A DNA stretch of 64,000 nt from DATBJJ01 sp963750915 (GTDB lineage: Bacteria > Acidobacteriota > Vicinamibacteria > Vicinamibacterales > 2-12-FULL-66-21). Of the stretch, positions 42,401 through 53,094 are shown one piece after another. Each line of letters begins with the position of its first letter. The stretch's first letter is position 1. The position numbers were made by a program, and so were the translations under genes. Where the stretch lies: assembly GCA_963750915.1 (NCBI GenBank), contig CAVVSF010000006.1:186001-250000 (forward strand), read 5' to 3'. Below the pieces are notes generated by a model. The model was not told the origin of the DNA. It saw only the letters and a list, made by a program, of their open reading frames with translations, and searched no databases.

Positions 42401-42940
42401 GGTCGTCTCGGCGCCGGCGTTGGCGCTGGCGACGACGTCGAGCTGCTGGAAGCCGCCGCGCCCGCGGCCCGCGCCAGCCTGTCGGCCGGCCGGAGCGGCC
42501 ACCGCTGGACTCGCGCTGCCGGACGCCGGCGGCGCCGGCATGCCAAGCGACGGCCTCGGGGCAACGGCACGAGACGCGAGCGTCAGCGTGAAGTCCGCGC
42601 GGGCGGCGCAGGTGGCTGGCAGCGTGAGCGGCGCGAACGCAGGCAGCGAGGCCCGAACGCCATACGGCCCCGGACCAGGAAGCCGCAGCGTATATGCACC
42701 GGTCGGTTCGGTAGACGTCGAGCCGGCTTCGGTGCCGTCGGCGTTGAGCGCGACGACCGTGACGCCCGGCAGCGCCTGGCTGCCGGACTGCACGACGCCG
42801 CTCACGCTGCAGGCGGCGCCTGCGGTCGCCTGCGGCGCTTGCGCCTGCTGCGGTCCGGTCCAGGCGAACGTGAACGCCAGGCACGAGATCAGCCACACCA
42901 GGGTGAGCCGCGACTGAGAGAACGAATCAGGTGTGGTCAT
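39488..42940 (-). CDS. TonB-dependent receptor (Oar-type) with CarboxypepD_reg domain and Gly-rich tracts
   Basis: 1150 residues from the ATG at 42940. Signal peptide (about 1-34), a carboxypeptidase-regulatory-like sandwich (CSVSGVVQSGSQALPGVTVV), then a very Gly/Arg/Phe-rich tract (about 42060-42290) and a plug-like region (YTLGGSMFDAAPYTLNGRPR, YGASLGGPLSIPGLFNGGTR). A second Gly-rich tract (41466-41600) falls in an early extracellular loop. The beta-barrel ends in ...LITRFRF, a normal outer-membrane terminus. It transports an unknown ligand by TonB energy. The glycine tracts are unusual for a receptor. It forms an operon with the VWFA gene. Confidence 0.88.
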   Translation of the reverse strand: MTTPDSFSQSRLTLVWLISCLAFTFAWTGPQQAQAPQATAGAACSVSGVVQSGSQALPGVTVVALNADGTEAGSTSTEPTGAYTLRLPGPGPYGVRASLPAFAPLTLPATCAARADFTLTLASRAVAPRPSLGMPAPPASGSASPAVAAPAGRQAGAGRGRGGFQQLDVVASANAGAETTTVEDRAESLRAELQLPPGFSSDAPTETVATAGAQGQSNDAVLFGGRGGGRGEFGEGEGFGRGGAGGEGGFGGEQGGIGAGGAGGGRGGGPGGPLGGPGGFGGMRGGGRLQGNANYTLGGSMFDAAPYTLNGRPREEPDYVQQRYGASLGGPLSIPGLFNGGTRTSFFFNYAGNHSRTPVDAYSTVPTPAERAGDFSASPSIVIDPDTGEPFPGNSVPASRVDPAARSLLAYIPLPNVLDTTQNFHYVTANSSKSNDVNLRVTHVFGAQPQRGAGGGRGRGGAAPGGQGRGGPGGPGGPFGGRAGRGGPLPTRSVLNASLGFRQSSNESSSTFPTIGGSAETKGISLPVSWMLTKGRYINTLNATYNRNSSRSANLYAYTTDVAGIAGIDGVSTDPFDWGVPGLSFTSIADLRDRTPSSRVDQRFQISNTTVRPFGRHSLRFGGEFRYLRLDSLSNSNPRGSFVFTGLYTSALTSSGAVPGTGLDLADFLLGYAQQASVQYGPGDIKMRGREWNLFIQDDWRARGNLTINYGLRYEYVSPYYEANNQLVNLDVNSDFTAAVPVEAGETAPFTGQTPTSLVEPDRNNFSPRLGLAWRASPGTTVRAGYGINYNLGAYGAIAQRLAAQPPFAVTSTSLGTAIDPLLIVDPFAAVDSSTTTNSFGIDRTYDLGVAQIWNADIQRDFPRNLTVNVGYTGTYGTSLDMQRAPNRDPDGGLRIDDVQSFLWQSSEGHSLLHSLNLRARKRLSRGISFGGAYSWSRAYDNASSFGSGGGTVAQNDQDLDAEWGRSSFERRHSFNADYSIELPWGPGRPWLNHNRWSSQLFGGWSWSGNVAVQSGGPFTARVTGNFRDVASGVNGTLRADYNGADIYLSDPTTMRYFNTDAFSIPASGSFGTAQRNLIVGPGSHNFNMSLSKNLTLGRSRGVSIRIQANNVFNTVQFLAIDTVVNSPTFGQVTSVRPMRSVQLITRFRF

Positions 42941-43069
42941 CAACAAGCCTGCAAGGTGCCCTGCCCGAGACCTTGAGGAAGATGAAGGATGGTCCCACCC
43001 AAGTGTGGCAGAAGCATGGCAGGCCGGAGAAAAAACCTGCCCGGCGCCGGAAGGAGCCCTGCGAAAGGA

Positions 43070-43097
43070 CAAAAAAAGGGGCGCCGTCGGCGCCCCT
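43070..43097 (-). terminator. Intrinsic terminator of the second TonB-dependent receptor gene
   Basis: On the minus strand a perfect 9-bp stem, AGGGGCGCC-GAC-GGCGCCCCT, is followed directly by a run of seven T. It lies 26 nt beyond the receptor stop at 43123. This is a textbook intrinsic terminator. Confidence 0.9.
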
Positions 43098-43122
43098 CTG
43101 GGAAACCTCGATCGCGCGGCGG

Positions 43123-45990
43123 TCAGAAGCTGACGCGCGCGCCGAAGCGGATGATCCGAGGATTCACGATCTCGAGCACCTGATCGAACGAGTCCGACGA
43201 CAGGTCGTAGTCGCGGCCGAGGATCGTGTTGGCGTTGAACAAGTTGAACACGTCGAAGTCGAGATTGACGTTCAACTTCTTGTAGTTGAAGTTCTTGCTG
43301 ATACGTCCATCGAAGGTGTGGACGGTCGGCAGCCGGGCGTCGCCGACGTCGGACACCAGGATGACGTTCTTCTGCGGCGCGATCGCGTCGCCGGCGCCGT
43401 CCGTGTCCGACAGGACGAAGTACGGCGCCGAGAATCCCTGGCGCGTCAGGTAGTTTCCGGCGATCGTGATGCCCCACCCGGCCTGGTAGGCGCCGTTGGC
43501 GCTGAGCTGATACCGCGGCAGCACCATGTAGATCGAGCTCTTGCCGCTGCCCGACGTCGGCGTCATCACCGGACCGCCGTCGACGTTCGGGAACGCCTGG
43601 AGCGTCGTCACGTACGGCGTCGGATCCTCGACCGCCCCTGGCCCCTTCAAGTACTCGTTGTGACTGTTGGTCGAGAAGCCGATGCGCATCATCCAGCGAT
43701 CCGCCATGCGCTTCGTTGCCGCGATCTCGAAACCGAGGAAGCGTTGGTAGTAATCGGATCGCGTCTCGTAGAGCTGGCCGAGGTCCGCCGGCAGCGCGCT
43801 TTCGTCGACATGGTAGTAGGGGACGTCGTAGGCGCCGACGCCGGGCCCTGTCCCCGTGAACCTTCCCGCCTCGACGAAGTTGGCGGCGGTGACCCCGGGA
43901 TAGTTCAGCCAGTTGATGCCGTTGAACTGCCGCCACGTGACGTTGGCGCTGAGGCCGAAGTTGCGCGCGACCTCGTGCTCGATGCCGAAGATCAGCTCGT
44001 GCGTCAGCGGCGAGCTGTAGTTGCCGATGCGATCCGGGTTGCCGCCGAGCGGGTTGTCCGGGTCGAACCCGAGCACTCCGTCGAAGTCCCTGAACTCGTC
44101 CAGGTCGGCGACCCGGTTGCCGTTCAGGTCGACGGCCGAGTAGTACGCGTACGAGTAGTAGGGAATCGCCGACACCGTCAGCGCGGCGCGATTGGCGTCG
44201 AGCTGCGACGCGAACGCGGCGTAGCTGCCGCGGGCGATCGTCCGACGCGACTCGTTGAGCGCGTAGGTGACGCCGAGGCGCGGCGTGATGGTGTTCCAGA
44301 CGATCGCGTCGTCGATCGCAGGGGCGGTCAACGCCGGCATCAGGTCCGGCAGCACGGCGCTCGCCGGCACCGAGGCCGCCAGCACCGAGCTCGAGGAGCG
44401 GTCCCAGCGGACGCCGAGGTTGAGCGTCAAGCGATCGAACGAGATCGTGTCGCCGGCATAGGCGCTCCAGTACTTGCCCTCGCTGTTGGCCGCCCAGTCA
44501 CGCACGACCTGGGCCGTCATGTTCGGATAGCCGTCGTGGAAAGTGCGAACGCCGCCGCCCGGCCAGCCGCTCTCGGAGGTGACGCCCGACTTCCGCCAGC
44601 CGAACCCGAACTTCAGGTCGTGCCGGCCCTTGAACATGTTGCCGTCGAGCGAGACGTTGTCCTGTGGCCGCTTGGTGCCGTAAAAGTAGTACGAGCCGTG
44701 GTACACGTTCGAGTCGTCCTGCCACGACGGCGAGGCGACGCCGCCGCGCGGAATCAGCGTGAACTCGCTCTCGGTGTGCGCGTAGCGGCCGACGAGGAAC
44801 AGGTGGCTGCCAATGGTGTAGTTGAGCTCACCTTTGTACAGGCTCGTCGGCCCGTCCTGGTTGTGCGTCGTCTCGTCCGGGCGCTGGCCAGACGCGCCGC
44901 GGCCGAACTTGATCTTGTTCCCCTGGAAGAACGTGAAGTGGCCGCGCGCCTTCGTGGAGATCTCACCGGTCACCTTGGCCGAAATGTTCTCGAGCGTCGT
45001 CGCGTCGCGGGCGACCTGGAGGTAGTCGTCGGCAGCGGGGTCGAAGTTGAAGACGCGGATCTCCGGCTCGGTCTTACCGTAAGCACCCCAGGCGAACAAC
45101 CGGTTGCGCATCAGCGGACCGCCGCCTTCGACACCCCAGTCCATGTACTCGCCGACGCGGTTGTAGCTGTTGATGACGCCGCGAAGGTCGCCGACGTTGT
45201 CGGACTGCAGGTCGTCGTTCTCGAAGTAGAAGCGTGACGACGCGCGCCAGGTATTGGTGCCGCTGCGGAGGACGAAGTTCAGCTGCACGCCGGGCGTCGC
45301 GTTGGCCGGGTCGGCGCCGCCGGTCGTCACCTGCATCTCCTGGAACATGTCGAAGTCGTAGTAGGTCGGCGACGCACCGAGCGAGCCCATGTCGGTGATC
45401 GCGATGCCGTCCATGTTCCAGGTGTTCTCCGCCCCGGACGCGCCCTTGGCCTGGTAGTTCGACTGCTGGCCGGACTCCGCACCGCCAACGTTCACTCGAT
45501 CGACGATGATGCCGGGAACGGTTTGAAGGACGACCCAGGGGTCGCGGGCGGAGGGAATGTTCTGGAGCTCGTCCAGGCTCACGTTGGTCGAGACCGTCTG
45601 GCGCTTGGTCTCGATTACCGGCGTGTCCGAGATGACGTCCACTTTCTCGGCGAGGCCGCCGACGCCGAGCGTGACCGCGAGCGGCACGATCGAGCCGGCG
45701 TTGACGGGTACGTTGTCGTTGCGGTAGTCGGCGAACCCCGACAGCCTGGCCGTCACGAGATACCGCCCCGGTGCGAGGTTGACGAAGTGCGCCTCACCCG
45801 AGGAATCCGTGACGGCGACGGCGGTCTGAGTGCCGACCGCCTCGACGGTCACGCCGGGCAGCACCGACCCGGTGCTGTCCTTGATCGTGACGTCGATGCG
45901 CCCGGTGTAGACCTGCGCCGCGGCAGGCGCGGCCGTCATGACGACGGCGACGCACGCAAGGGACAGGGCACCGAGGATCAGTCGTCTCAT
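43123..45990 (-). CDS. TonB-dependent receptor (Oar-type)
   Basis: 955 residues from the ATG at 45990 (preceded by GGGGGTCGGAAG). The signal peptide ends AAPAAAQ. A CarboxypepD_reg sandwich (GRIDVTIKDSTGSVLPGVTVEA) precedes the plug: VSLDELQNIPSARDPWVVLQ, NVGGAESGQQSNYQAKG, TWNMDGIAITDMGSLGASPT. The barrel ends RIIRFGARVSF. It is closely related to the receptor at 55698-58748, sharing the ARDPW, GQQS and YDFDM blocks. Ligand is unknown. It is divergent from fadR across a 317-bp spacer, so it may be co-regulated with the fad operon. Confidence 0.9.
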   Translation of the reverse strand: MRRLILGALSLACVAVVMTAAPAAAQVYTGRIDVTIKDSTGSVLPGVTVEAVGTQTAVAVTDSSGEAHFVNLAPGRYLVTARLSGFADYRNDNVPVNAGSIVPLAVTLGVGGLAEKVDVISDTPVIETKRQTVSTNVSLDELQNIPSARDPWVVLQTVPGIIVDRVNVGGAESGQQSNYQAKGASGAENTWNMDGIAITDMGSLGASPTYYDFDMFQEMQVTTGGADPANATPGVQLNFVLRSGTNTWRASSRFYFENDDLQSDNVGDLRGVINSYNRVGEYMDWGVEGGGPLMRNRLFAWGAYGKTEPEIRVFNFDPAADDYLQVARDATTLENISAKVTGEISTKARGHFTFFQGNKIKFGRGASGQRPDETTHNQDGPTSLYKGELNYTIGSHLFLVGRYAHTESEFTLIPRGGVASPSWQDDSNVYHGSYYFYGTKRPQDNVSLDGNMFKGRHDLKFGFGWRKSGVTSESGWPGGGVRTFHDGYPNMTAQVVRDWAANSEGKYWSAYAGDTISFDRLTLNLGVRWDRSSSSVLAASVPASAVLPDLMPALTAPAIDDAIVWNTITPRLGVTYALNESRRTIARGSYAAFASQLDANRAALTVSAIPYYSYAYYSAVDLNGNRVADLDEFRDFDGVLGFDPDNPLGGNPDRIGNYSSPLTHELIFGIEHEVARNFGLSANVTWRQFNGINWLNYPGVTAANFVEAGRFTGTGPGVGAYDVPYYHVDESALPADLGQLYETRSDYYQRFLGFEIAATKRMADRWMMRIGFSTNSHNEYLKGPGAVEDPTPYVTTLQAFPNVDGGPVMTPTSGSGKSSIYMVLPRYQLSANGAYQAGWGITIAGNYLTRQGFSAPYFVLSDTDGAGDAIAPQKNVILVSDVGDARLPTVHTFDGRISKNFNYKKLNVNLDFDVFNLFNANTILGRDYDLSSDSFDQVLEIVNPRIIRFGARVSF

Positions 45991-46210
45991 CTTCCGACCC
46001 CCTTTGCCCGCACGCGGTCCCATCGCAGCCGCGTGCGCAGCGACCGCCCGGTGCAACTCTGCTGCCCGCGTCGCCCGCGTGAAGCGATGTGACGAAGCGC
46101 CGGCTGGTGATGACGAACGACGCTATCGTGGGGCGCGCGCGAGCCGCGGCTTGTCTGCCGGCGTCGCCGATCCAAGAATGTGCAGGCGGGGGTTCAAGGA
46201 GTTGTAGTTT

Positions 46211-46263
46211 GGTGCGCACGGCAGGTGCCACGTTGGGTGCGCGAGCGGTCAGGTGCGCACGGC
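46211..46263 (+). repeat. Two 12-nt direct repeats upstream of fadR
   Basis: GGTGCGCACGGC occurs at 46211-46222 and 46252-46263, 41 bp apart, about four helical turns. A partial copy GGTGCGC lies at 46236. The second copy ends 8 nt before the -35 element. They may be sites for an activator. Confidence 0.5.
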
Positions 46264-46271
46264 GGTGCCGG

Positions 46272-46300
46272 TTGACATTCGCTTCACAACTGAATGAACA
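46272..46300 (+). promoter_or_regulatory. Putative sigma-70 promoter of fadR
   Basis: TTGACA (46272-46277) is a perfect -35. After 17 nt, TGAACA (46295-46300) is a weak -10, inside the operator. Transcription would then start at or near the ATG at 46308, giving a leaderless message. Confidence 0.5.
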
Positions 46301-46308
46301 TTCATTCA
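46291..46308. promoter_or_regulatory. FadR-type operator palindrome
   Basis: TGAATGAACATTCATTCA: 8-bp arms around CA, ending on the first base of the fadR ATG. It matches the Bacillus subtilis FadR consensus TGAATGAMTANTCATTCA at all but one position. With a TetR-type regulator followed by fad genes, it is very likely the autoregulatory site, relieved by long-chain acyl-CoA. Confidence 0.85.
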
Positions 46309-46958
46309 TGCGTGTGTCCGCCGGCCGCCGTTCCGCTCCGGCTCAGGTTCCGCCGTCTGCGGCCAAGCTCGAGCGCGTCGACAAGCGCGACCTGCTGATC
46401 CGCGCCGCCATCGACACCTTCGCCGCTCGCGGCTTCTTCAACGCCCAGGTCGCCGACGTCGCTCGTGCCGCGGGCGTCGCCGCCGGCACGGTCTACCTCT
46501 ACTTCCGCAGCAAGGACGACCTGCTCATCTCGATCTTCGAGCGGACGATGACGACCGCGATCGCCGAAGGCCGGCAGAGCATCGCCGGCTTGAGCGATCC
46601 GGTCGATCGGCTGCGGGAGATTGCCAGGCTCCACCTCGACCGCCTCGGCCGCGACCGGGCCCTCGCGGTGGTGTTCCAGGTCGAGCTGCGCCAGTCGACG
46701 AAGTTCATGGAGCGCTTCTCCTCCACCCAGCTGCGCGACTATCTCGGCATCATCCGCGACGTCATCGCCGGCGGCCAGGCGCAGCAGGTTTTCCGCCCCG
46801 AGCTCAACCCGACGCTCGCCGCCAAGCTGTTCTTCGGTGCGCTCGACGAGATGGCGACGAACTGGATCCTCAGCCGTCGCCGCTACTCGCTCGCCGGCCA
46901 GGCCGACGCCATCGTCGACTTCTTCGTCGGCGGGCTGGCACGGAGAGCGCGTTCGTGA
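46308..46958 (+). CDS. fadR: TetR-family fatty-acid-degradation regulator (FadR-like)
   Basis: 216 residues. The N-terminal TetR helix-turn-helix is clear (LLIRAAIDTFAARGFFNAQVADVARAAGVAAGTVYLYFRSKDDLL by parts), with the C-terminal ligand-binding helices ending EMATNWILSRRRYSLAGQADAIVDFF. The start at 46308 is fixed by the operator that abuts it. It is predicted to repress the operon until acyl-CoA binds, as Bacillus FadR does. Its stop overlaps the GTG start of the fadN-like gene by 4 nt (GTGA). Confidence 0.88.
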   Translation: MRVSAGRRSAPAQVPPSAAKLERVDKRDLLIRAAIDTFAARGFFNAQVADVARAAGVAAGTVYLYFRSKDDLLISIFERTMTTAIAEGRQSIAGLSDPVDRLREIARLHLDRLGRDRALAVVFQVELRQSTKFMERFSSTQLRDYLGIIRDVIAGGQAQQVFRPELNPTLAAKLFFGALDEMATNWILSRRRYSLAGQADAIVDFFVGGLARRARS

Positions 46959-49294
46959 GCGCGCCAATCCGCTCGGTCGCGGTGCTCGGCGCCGGGACGA
47001 TGGGGGCGCAGATCGCCGCACACGTAGCGAACGCCGGCCTGCCGGTGCTGCTGCTCGACGTCACCGCCGACGCCGCGCGCGACGGTCTCGCGCGCGCCCG
47101 CGCGCTCTCGCCGGCTCCTTTCTTCCTGCCCGACGGCGCGGCGCTCGTCCGCACCGGCGGCTTCGACACCGACCTCGACGCTATCGCGGCGTGCGATTGG
47201 ATTGTCGAAGCCATCGTCGAACGCCTCGACGTCAAGCAGTCGCTGTTCGCGCGCGTCGACGCGATCCGCGCCCCGCACGCAATCGTCAGCTCCAACACTT
47301 CCGGTATTCCCATCGCGGCCGTCGTCGAGGGCCGCTCCGACGGCTTCCGGGCGCACGCGCTCGGCACCCACTTCTTCAATCCGCCGCGGTATCTGCGGCT
47401 GCTCGAGATCATCCCCACGCCCGCGACCGATCCCGAGGTGGTCGAGGCGATATCCACGTTCGCCGACCATCGGCTCGGCAAGGGTGTGGTGATTGCGAAG
47501 GACACGCCCAACTTCATCGCCAATCACATCGGCTTGCACGGCGTGCTGCAGATCTTTCGCGCCTGGACCGCCGGCGGGTTCACGATCGAGGAGATCGACG
47601 CGATCACGGGGCCCGCGATCGGCCGCCCGAAGAGCGCAACCTTCCGCACCGTCGACATCGCCGGCATCGACGTTCTCGCCCATGTCATCCGTAACCTCGC
47701 CGAGCGACTGCCCGACGACGAATCGCGGGCGCTGTTCACGCTGCCGCCCGTTGTCGAGGAGCTTGTGGCGCGCGGCTGGATCGGCGCCAAGGCCGGTCAG
47801 GGTTTCTACAAGAAGGGTGCGGACGGCGAGATCCTCACGCTCGATCCCGCGTCGATGACTTACCGGTCCAGGCAGTCAGCGCGGCTGGGCGGGCTCGATG
47901 CGGCGCGTGCCGTCGAGGATCCGGCGGCGCGGGTCGCCAAACTGTTCGCGTCGGCGGACAAGGTCGGTGTCTTCCTCCGCGACACACTCGGTTCGTCGCT
48001 GGTCTACACCGCGCGGGTCACGCCCGACATCGCGCATTCGATCGACGACGTCGATCGCGCGATGCGCTGGGGCTTCGGCTGGGAGCTCGGGCCATTCGAG
48101 ACGTGGGATGCCATCGGCGTCGCCGCCGTCGCCGATGCCTGCCAGCTGACAGCGCCGCCACCCCTCGTCGCCCGGGCGTTGGCCGATGGCGCTTTTCGAG
48201 CCGCTGCCGCGGGCAATTCCCCGGCCGGAGGGTCGCTCCCTTCGGGAAAGACGGCCAGTTCCCGACAGCTGCAGATGGTGCGGCCGGCGGGTGCCGGGTT
48301 GCAGATTCTGCGTACCGCGAAGGAGCGCTCGCCGGTAGTACGGCGCAACCCGGGGGCCAGCCTGATCGACCTTGGCGACGACGTCCTCGCGGTCGAGTTC
48401 CATTCGAAGATGAACGCGATCGGCGGCGACACCATCGACATGCTCCGCGCCGGCGTCAAGGAAGCGTCCGCCAACTACCGCGCCCTCGTCGTCGGCAACG
48501 ATGCGCTCCACTTCTCCGCCGGCGCCAACCTGATGCTCCTGCTGCTCGAGGCGCAGGAGGAAAACTGGGAAGACGTCGACCTCATGGTGCGTGCGTTCCA
48601 GGGCGCGACGATGGCGCTGAAGTACGCGGACGTGCCGGTCGTCGTTGCGCCGGCGGGCATGGTGCTCGGCGGCGGCTGCGAGATCGTCCTCCACGGCGAT
48701 CGCGTCCAGGCGGCGGCCGAGAGTTACATCGGGCTGGTCGAAGTAGGCGTCGGGCTGATCCCGGCCGGCGGCGGCACGAAGGAGATGCTGGCACGGGCGA
48801 CAGCCGGGGCCGGGCCGGGCGCGGATCTGCTGGCGCTGACGCAGCGTGTCTTCGAAACCATCGGCTTCGCCAGGGTGTCGACGAGCGGCGCGGACGCGCG
48901 CCGGCTCGGCTACCTTCGCGCCGTCGATGGAATCACGATGAACCGCGAGCGCCTGATGGCCGACGCCAAGGCGGTGGCGCTGGCGCGCGCGCAGGACTAC
49001 GTCCGGCCGCAGCCGCTCGCCGCGATACCGGTCGGCGGCGACGGCGTCCAGGCAGCGCTGAAGCTCGGCGTCCATCTCGCGTCGCGCGCCGGGCGCATCA
49101 GCGATCACGACGCCCTCATCGGCCGGGCTCTGGCGAAGATCCTGGCCGGCGGAGACCGTCCCGGCGCCGGCACCGCCAGCGAACAACAACTGCTCGACCT
49201 CGAGCGCGAAGCCTTCCTCAGCCTCTGCGGTCAGCGCAAGACGCAGGAGCGCATCGCGCACACGCTGAAGACGGGCAAGACGCTCAGAAACTGA
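46955..49294 (+). CDS. fadN: 3-hydroxyacyl-CoA dehydrogenase / enoyl-CoA hydratase (FadN-type)
   Basis: 779 residues. The NAD-binding dehydrogenase half comes first (VAVLGAGTMGAQIAAHVANAG, catalytic GTHFFNPPRYL, DTPNFIANHIG), with a second C-terminal dehydrogenase helix domain. The enoyl-CoA hydratase/isomerase fold comes last (NDALHFSAGANLMLLL, PAGMVLGGGCEIVLHGDRV). This order is that of Bacillus FadN and opposite to E. coli FadB. It performs the hydration and second oxidation steps of beta-oxidation. GTG start, coupled to fadR. Confidence 0.92.
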   Translation: MSAPIRSVAVLGAGTMGAQIAAHVANAGLPVLLLDVTADAARDGLARARALSPAPFFLPDGAALVRTGGFDTDLDAIAACDWIVEAIVERLDVKQSLFARVDAIRAPHAIVSSNTSGIPIAAVVEGRSDGFRAHALGTHFFNPPRYLRLLEIIPTPATDPEVVEAISTFADHRLGKGVVIAKDTPNFIANHIGLHGVLQIFRAWTAGGFTIEEIDAITGPAIGRPKSATFRTVDIAGIDVLAHVIRNLAERLPDDESRALFTLPPVVEELVARGWIGAKAGQGFYKKGADGEILTLDPASMTYRSRQSARLGGLDAARAVEDPAARVAKLFASADKVGVFLRDTLGSSLVYTARVTPDIAHSIDDVDRAMRWGFGWELGPFETWDAIGVAAVADACQLTAPPPLVARALADGAFRAAAAGNSPAGGSLPSGKTASSRQLQMVRPAGAGLQILRTAKERSPVVRRNPGASLIDLGDDVLAVEFHSKMNAIGGDTIDMLRAGVKEASANYRALVVGNDALHFSAGANLMLLLLEAQEENWEDVDLMVRAFQGATMALKYADVPVVVAPAGMVLGGGCEIVLHGDRVQAAAESYIGLVEVGVGLIPAGGGTKEMLARATAGAGPGADLLALTQRVFETIGFARVSTSGADARRLGYLRAVDGITMNRERLMADAKAVALARAQDYVRPQPLAAIPVGGDGVQAALKLGVHLASRAGRISDHDALIGRALAKILAGGDRPGAGTASEQQLLDLEREAFLSLCGQRKTQERIAHTLKTGKTLRN

Positions 49295-49338
49295 TTCGCC
49301 GCCCCGGCGCCGGGACGCGACGCCGGTCGAGGATACAG

Positions 49339-49985
49339 ATGCCAGTAGTCAACGATCTCAAGGGGCCGGCCGGCAGGCTCGAGGCCCTACTCGACGGACC
49401 CGACACCGAGGGGCCCGTGCGCGCCGCGGTGGTCTTCGCCCACCCGCACCCGCAGTTCGGCGGCACGATGCACACCAAGACGGTGTTCCAGGGCGCCAAG
49501 GCGCTGGCGCGGATCGGCTGCGCCGTGCTGCGCTTCAACTTTCGCGGCGTCGGCGCCAGCGAGGGCGCGTTCGATCGGGGCGAGGGGGAGAAGGAAGACT
49601 TCCACGCCGCGCTCGACTACGTGGAGGCGCACTATCCCGGCGCGAAGATCTGGGCCGCCGGTTTCTCGTTCGGATCGTGGGTCGCGCTCGAGGTCGGCGC
49701 CGTCGATCCTCGAGTCTCGGCGCTGATCGGCATCGCTCCACCGGTCATGACCTCGGTGTCAGGCCATGACTACGACTTCACCAACACTTCGACAAGTAGC
49801 AAGCCCAAGTTCTTCGTCCAGGGCGAGGCCGACGAGGTCTGCCCGGTCGAGGGCATGTGGAAGTTCTACGGCTCGCTCGAGGAGCCGAAGGAACTGGTCG
49901 TCATCGACGGCGCGGATCACCTGTTCGAAGGCAAAACCGGGGAGGTCGGCGAAGCGCTCGAAGATCTGCTCGCCGATTTTTCATC

Positions 49986-49989
<4 letters not shown>
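49339..49989 (+). CDS. Alpha/beta hydrolase (dienelactone-hydrolase/YsgA-like)
   Basis: 216 residues from the ATG at 49339. VVFAHPHPQFGGTMHTK (oxyanion region), FRGVGASEGAFDRGEGEKED, nucleophile Ser in GFSFGSWVAL, Asp in QGEADEVCP and His in DGADHLFEGK form a full catalytic triad. It belongs to the small bacterial alpha/beta hydrolases of unknown substrate. Its place between fadN and the thiolase, with a 4-nt overlap into the thiolase, suggests an acyl-CoA thioesterase or ester hydrolase serving beta-oxidation, which is inference. Confidence 0.85.
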
Positions 49990-51152
<1,163 letters not shown>

Positions 51153-51160
51153 GGGGGCGG

Positions 51161-51336
51161 AGGTCACGGAGGTAACGGAGGTTCACCACGGAGACACGGA
51201 GGACGCGGAGACGCACGGAGTCGACACTTTTTTGCGAGACCCCTCGGGGCGCGCAGCCCTGAACCCTAAAGTTCTCCGTGCGTCTCTGTGCCCTCCGTGC
51301 CTCCGTGGTGAGACCCGTGACCTCCGTAACCTCCGT
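51161..51336. repeat. Large imperfect inverted repeat of CGGAGG/CACGGAG units
   Basis: The left arm (51161-51220) is a run of CACGGAGG, AACGGAGG and GACACGGAGG units. The right arm (about 51273-51336) is its reverse complement with small differences and one short insertion; the loop is about 52 nt. Arms are roughly 60 bp, so RNA or DNA could form a long hairpin between fadA and fadE. Confidence 0.85.
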
Positions 51337-51344
51337 GCCCTCGA

Positions 51345-53093
<1,749 letters not shown>

Positions 53094-53094
53094 G

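Noticed and set aside
42941..43936. Extension of the first receptor gene upstream of 42940
   Set aside because: The upstream part of the frame lies antiparallel in register over the second receptor gene and is Arg-rich. The ATG at 42940 is followed by a good signal peptide.
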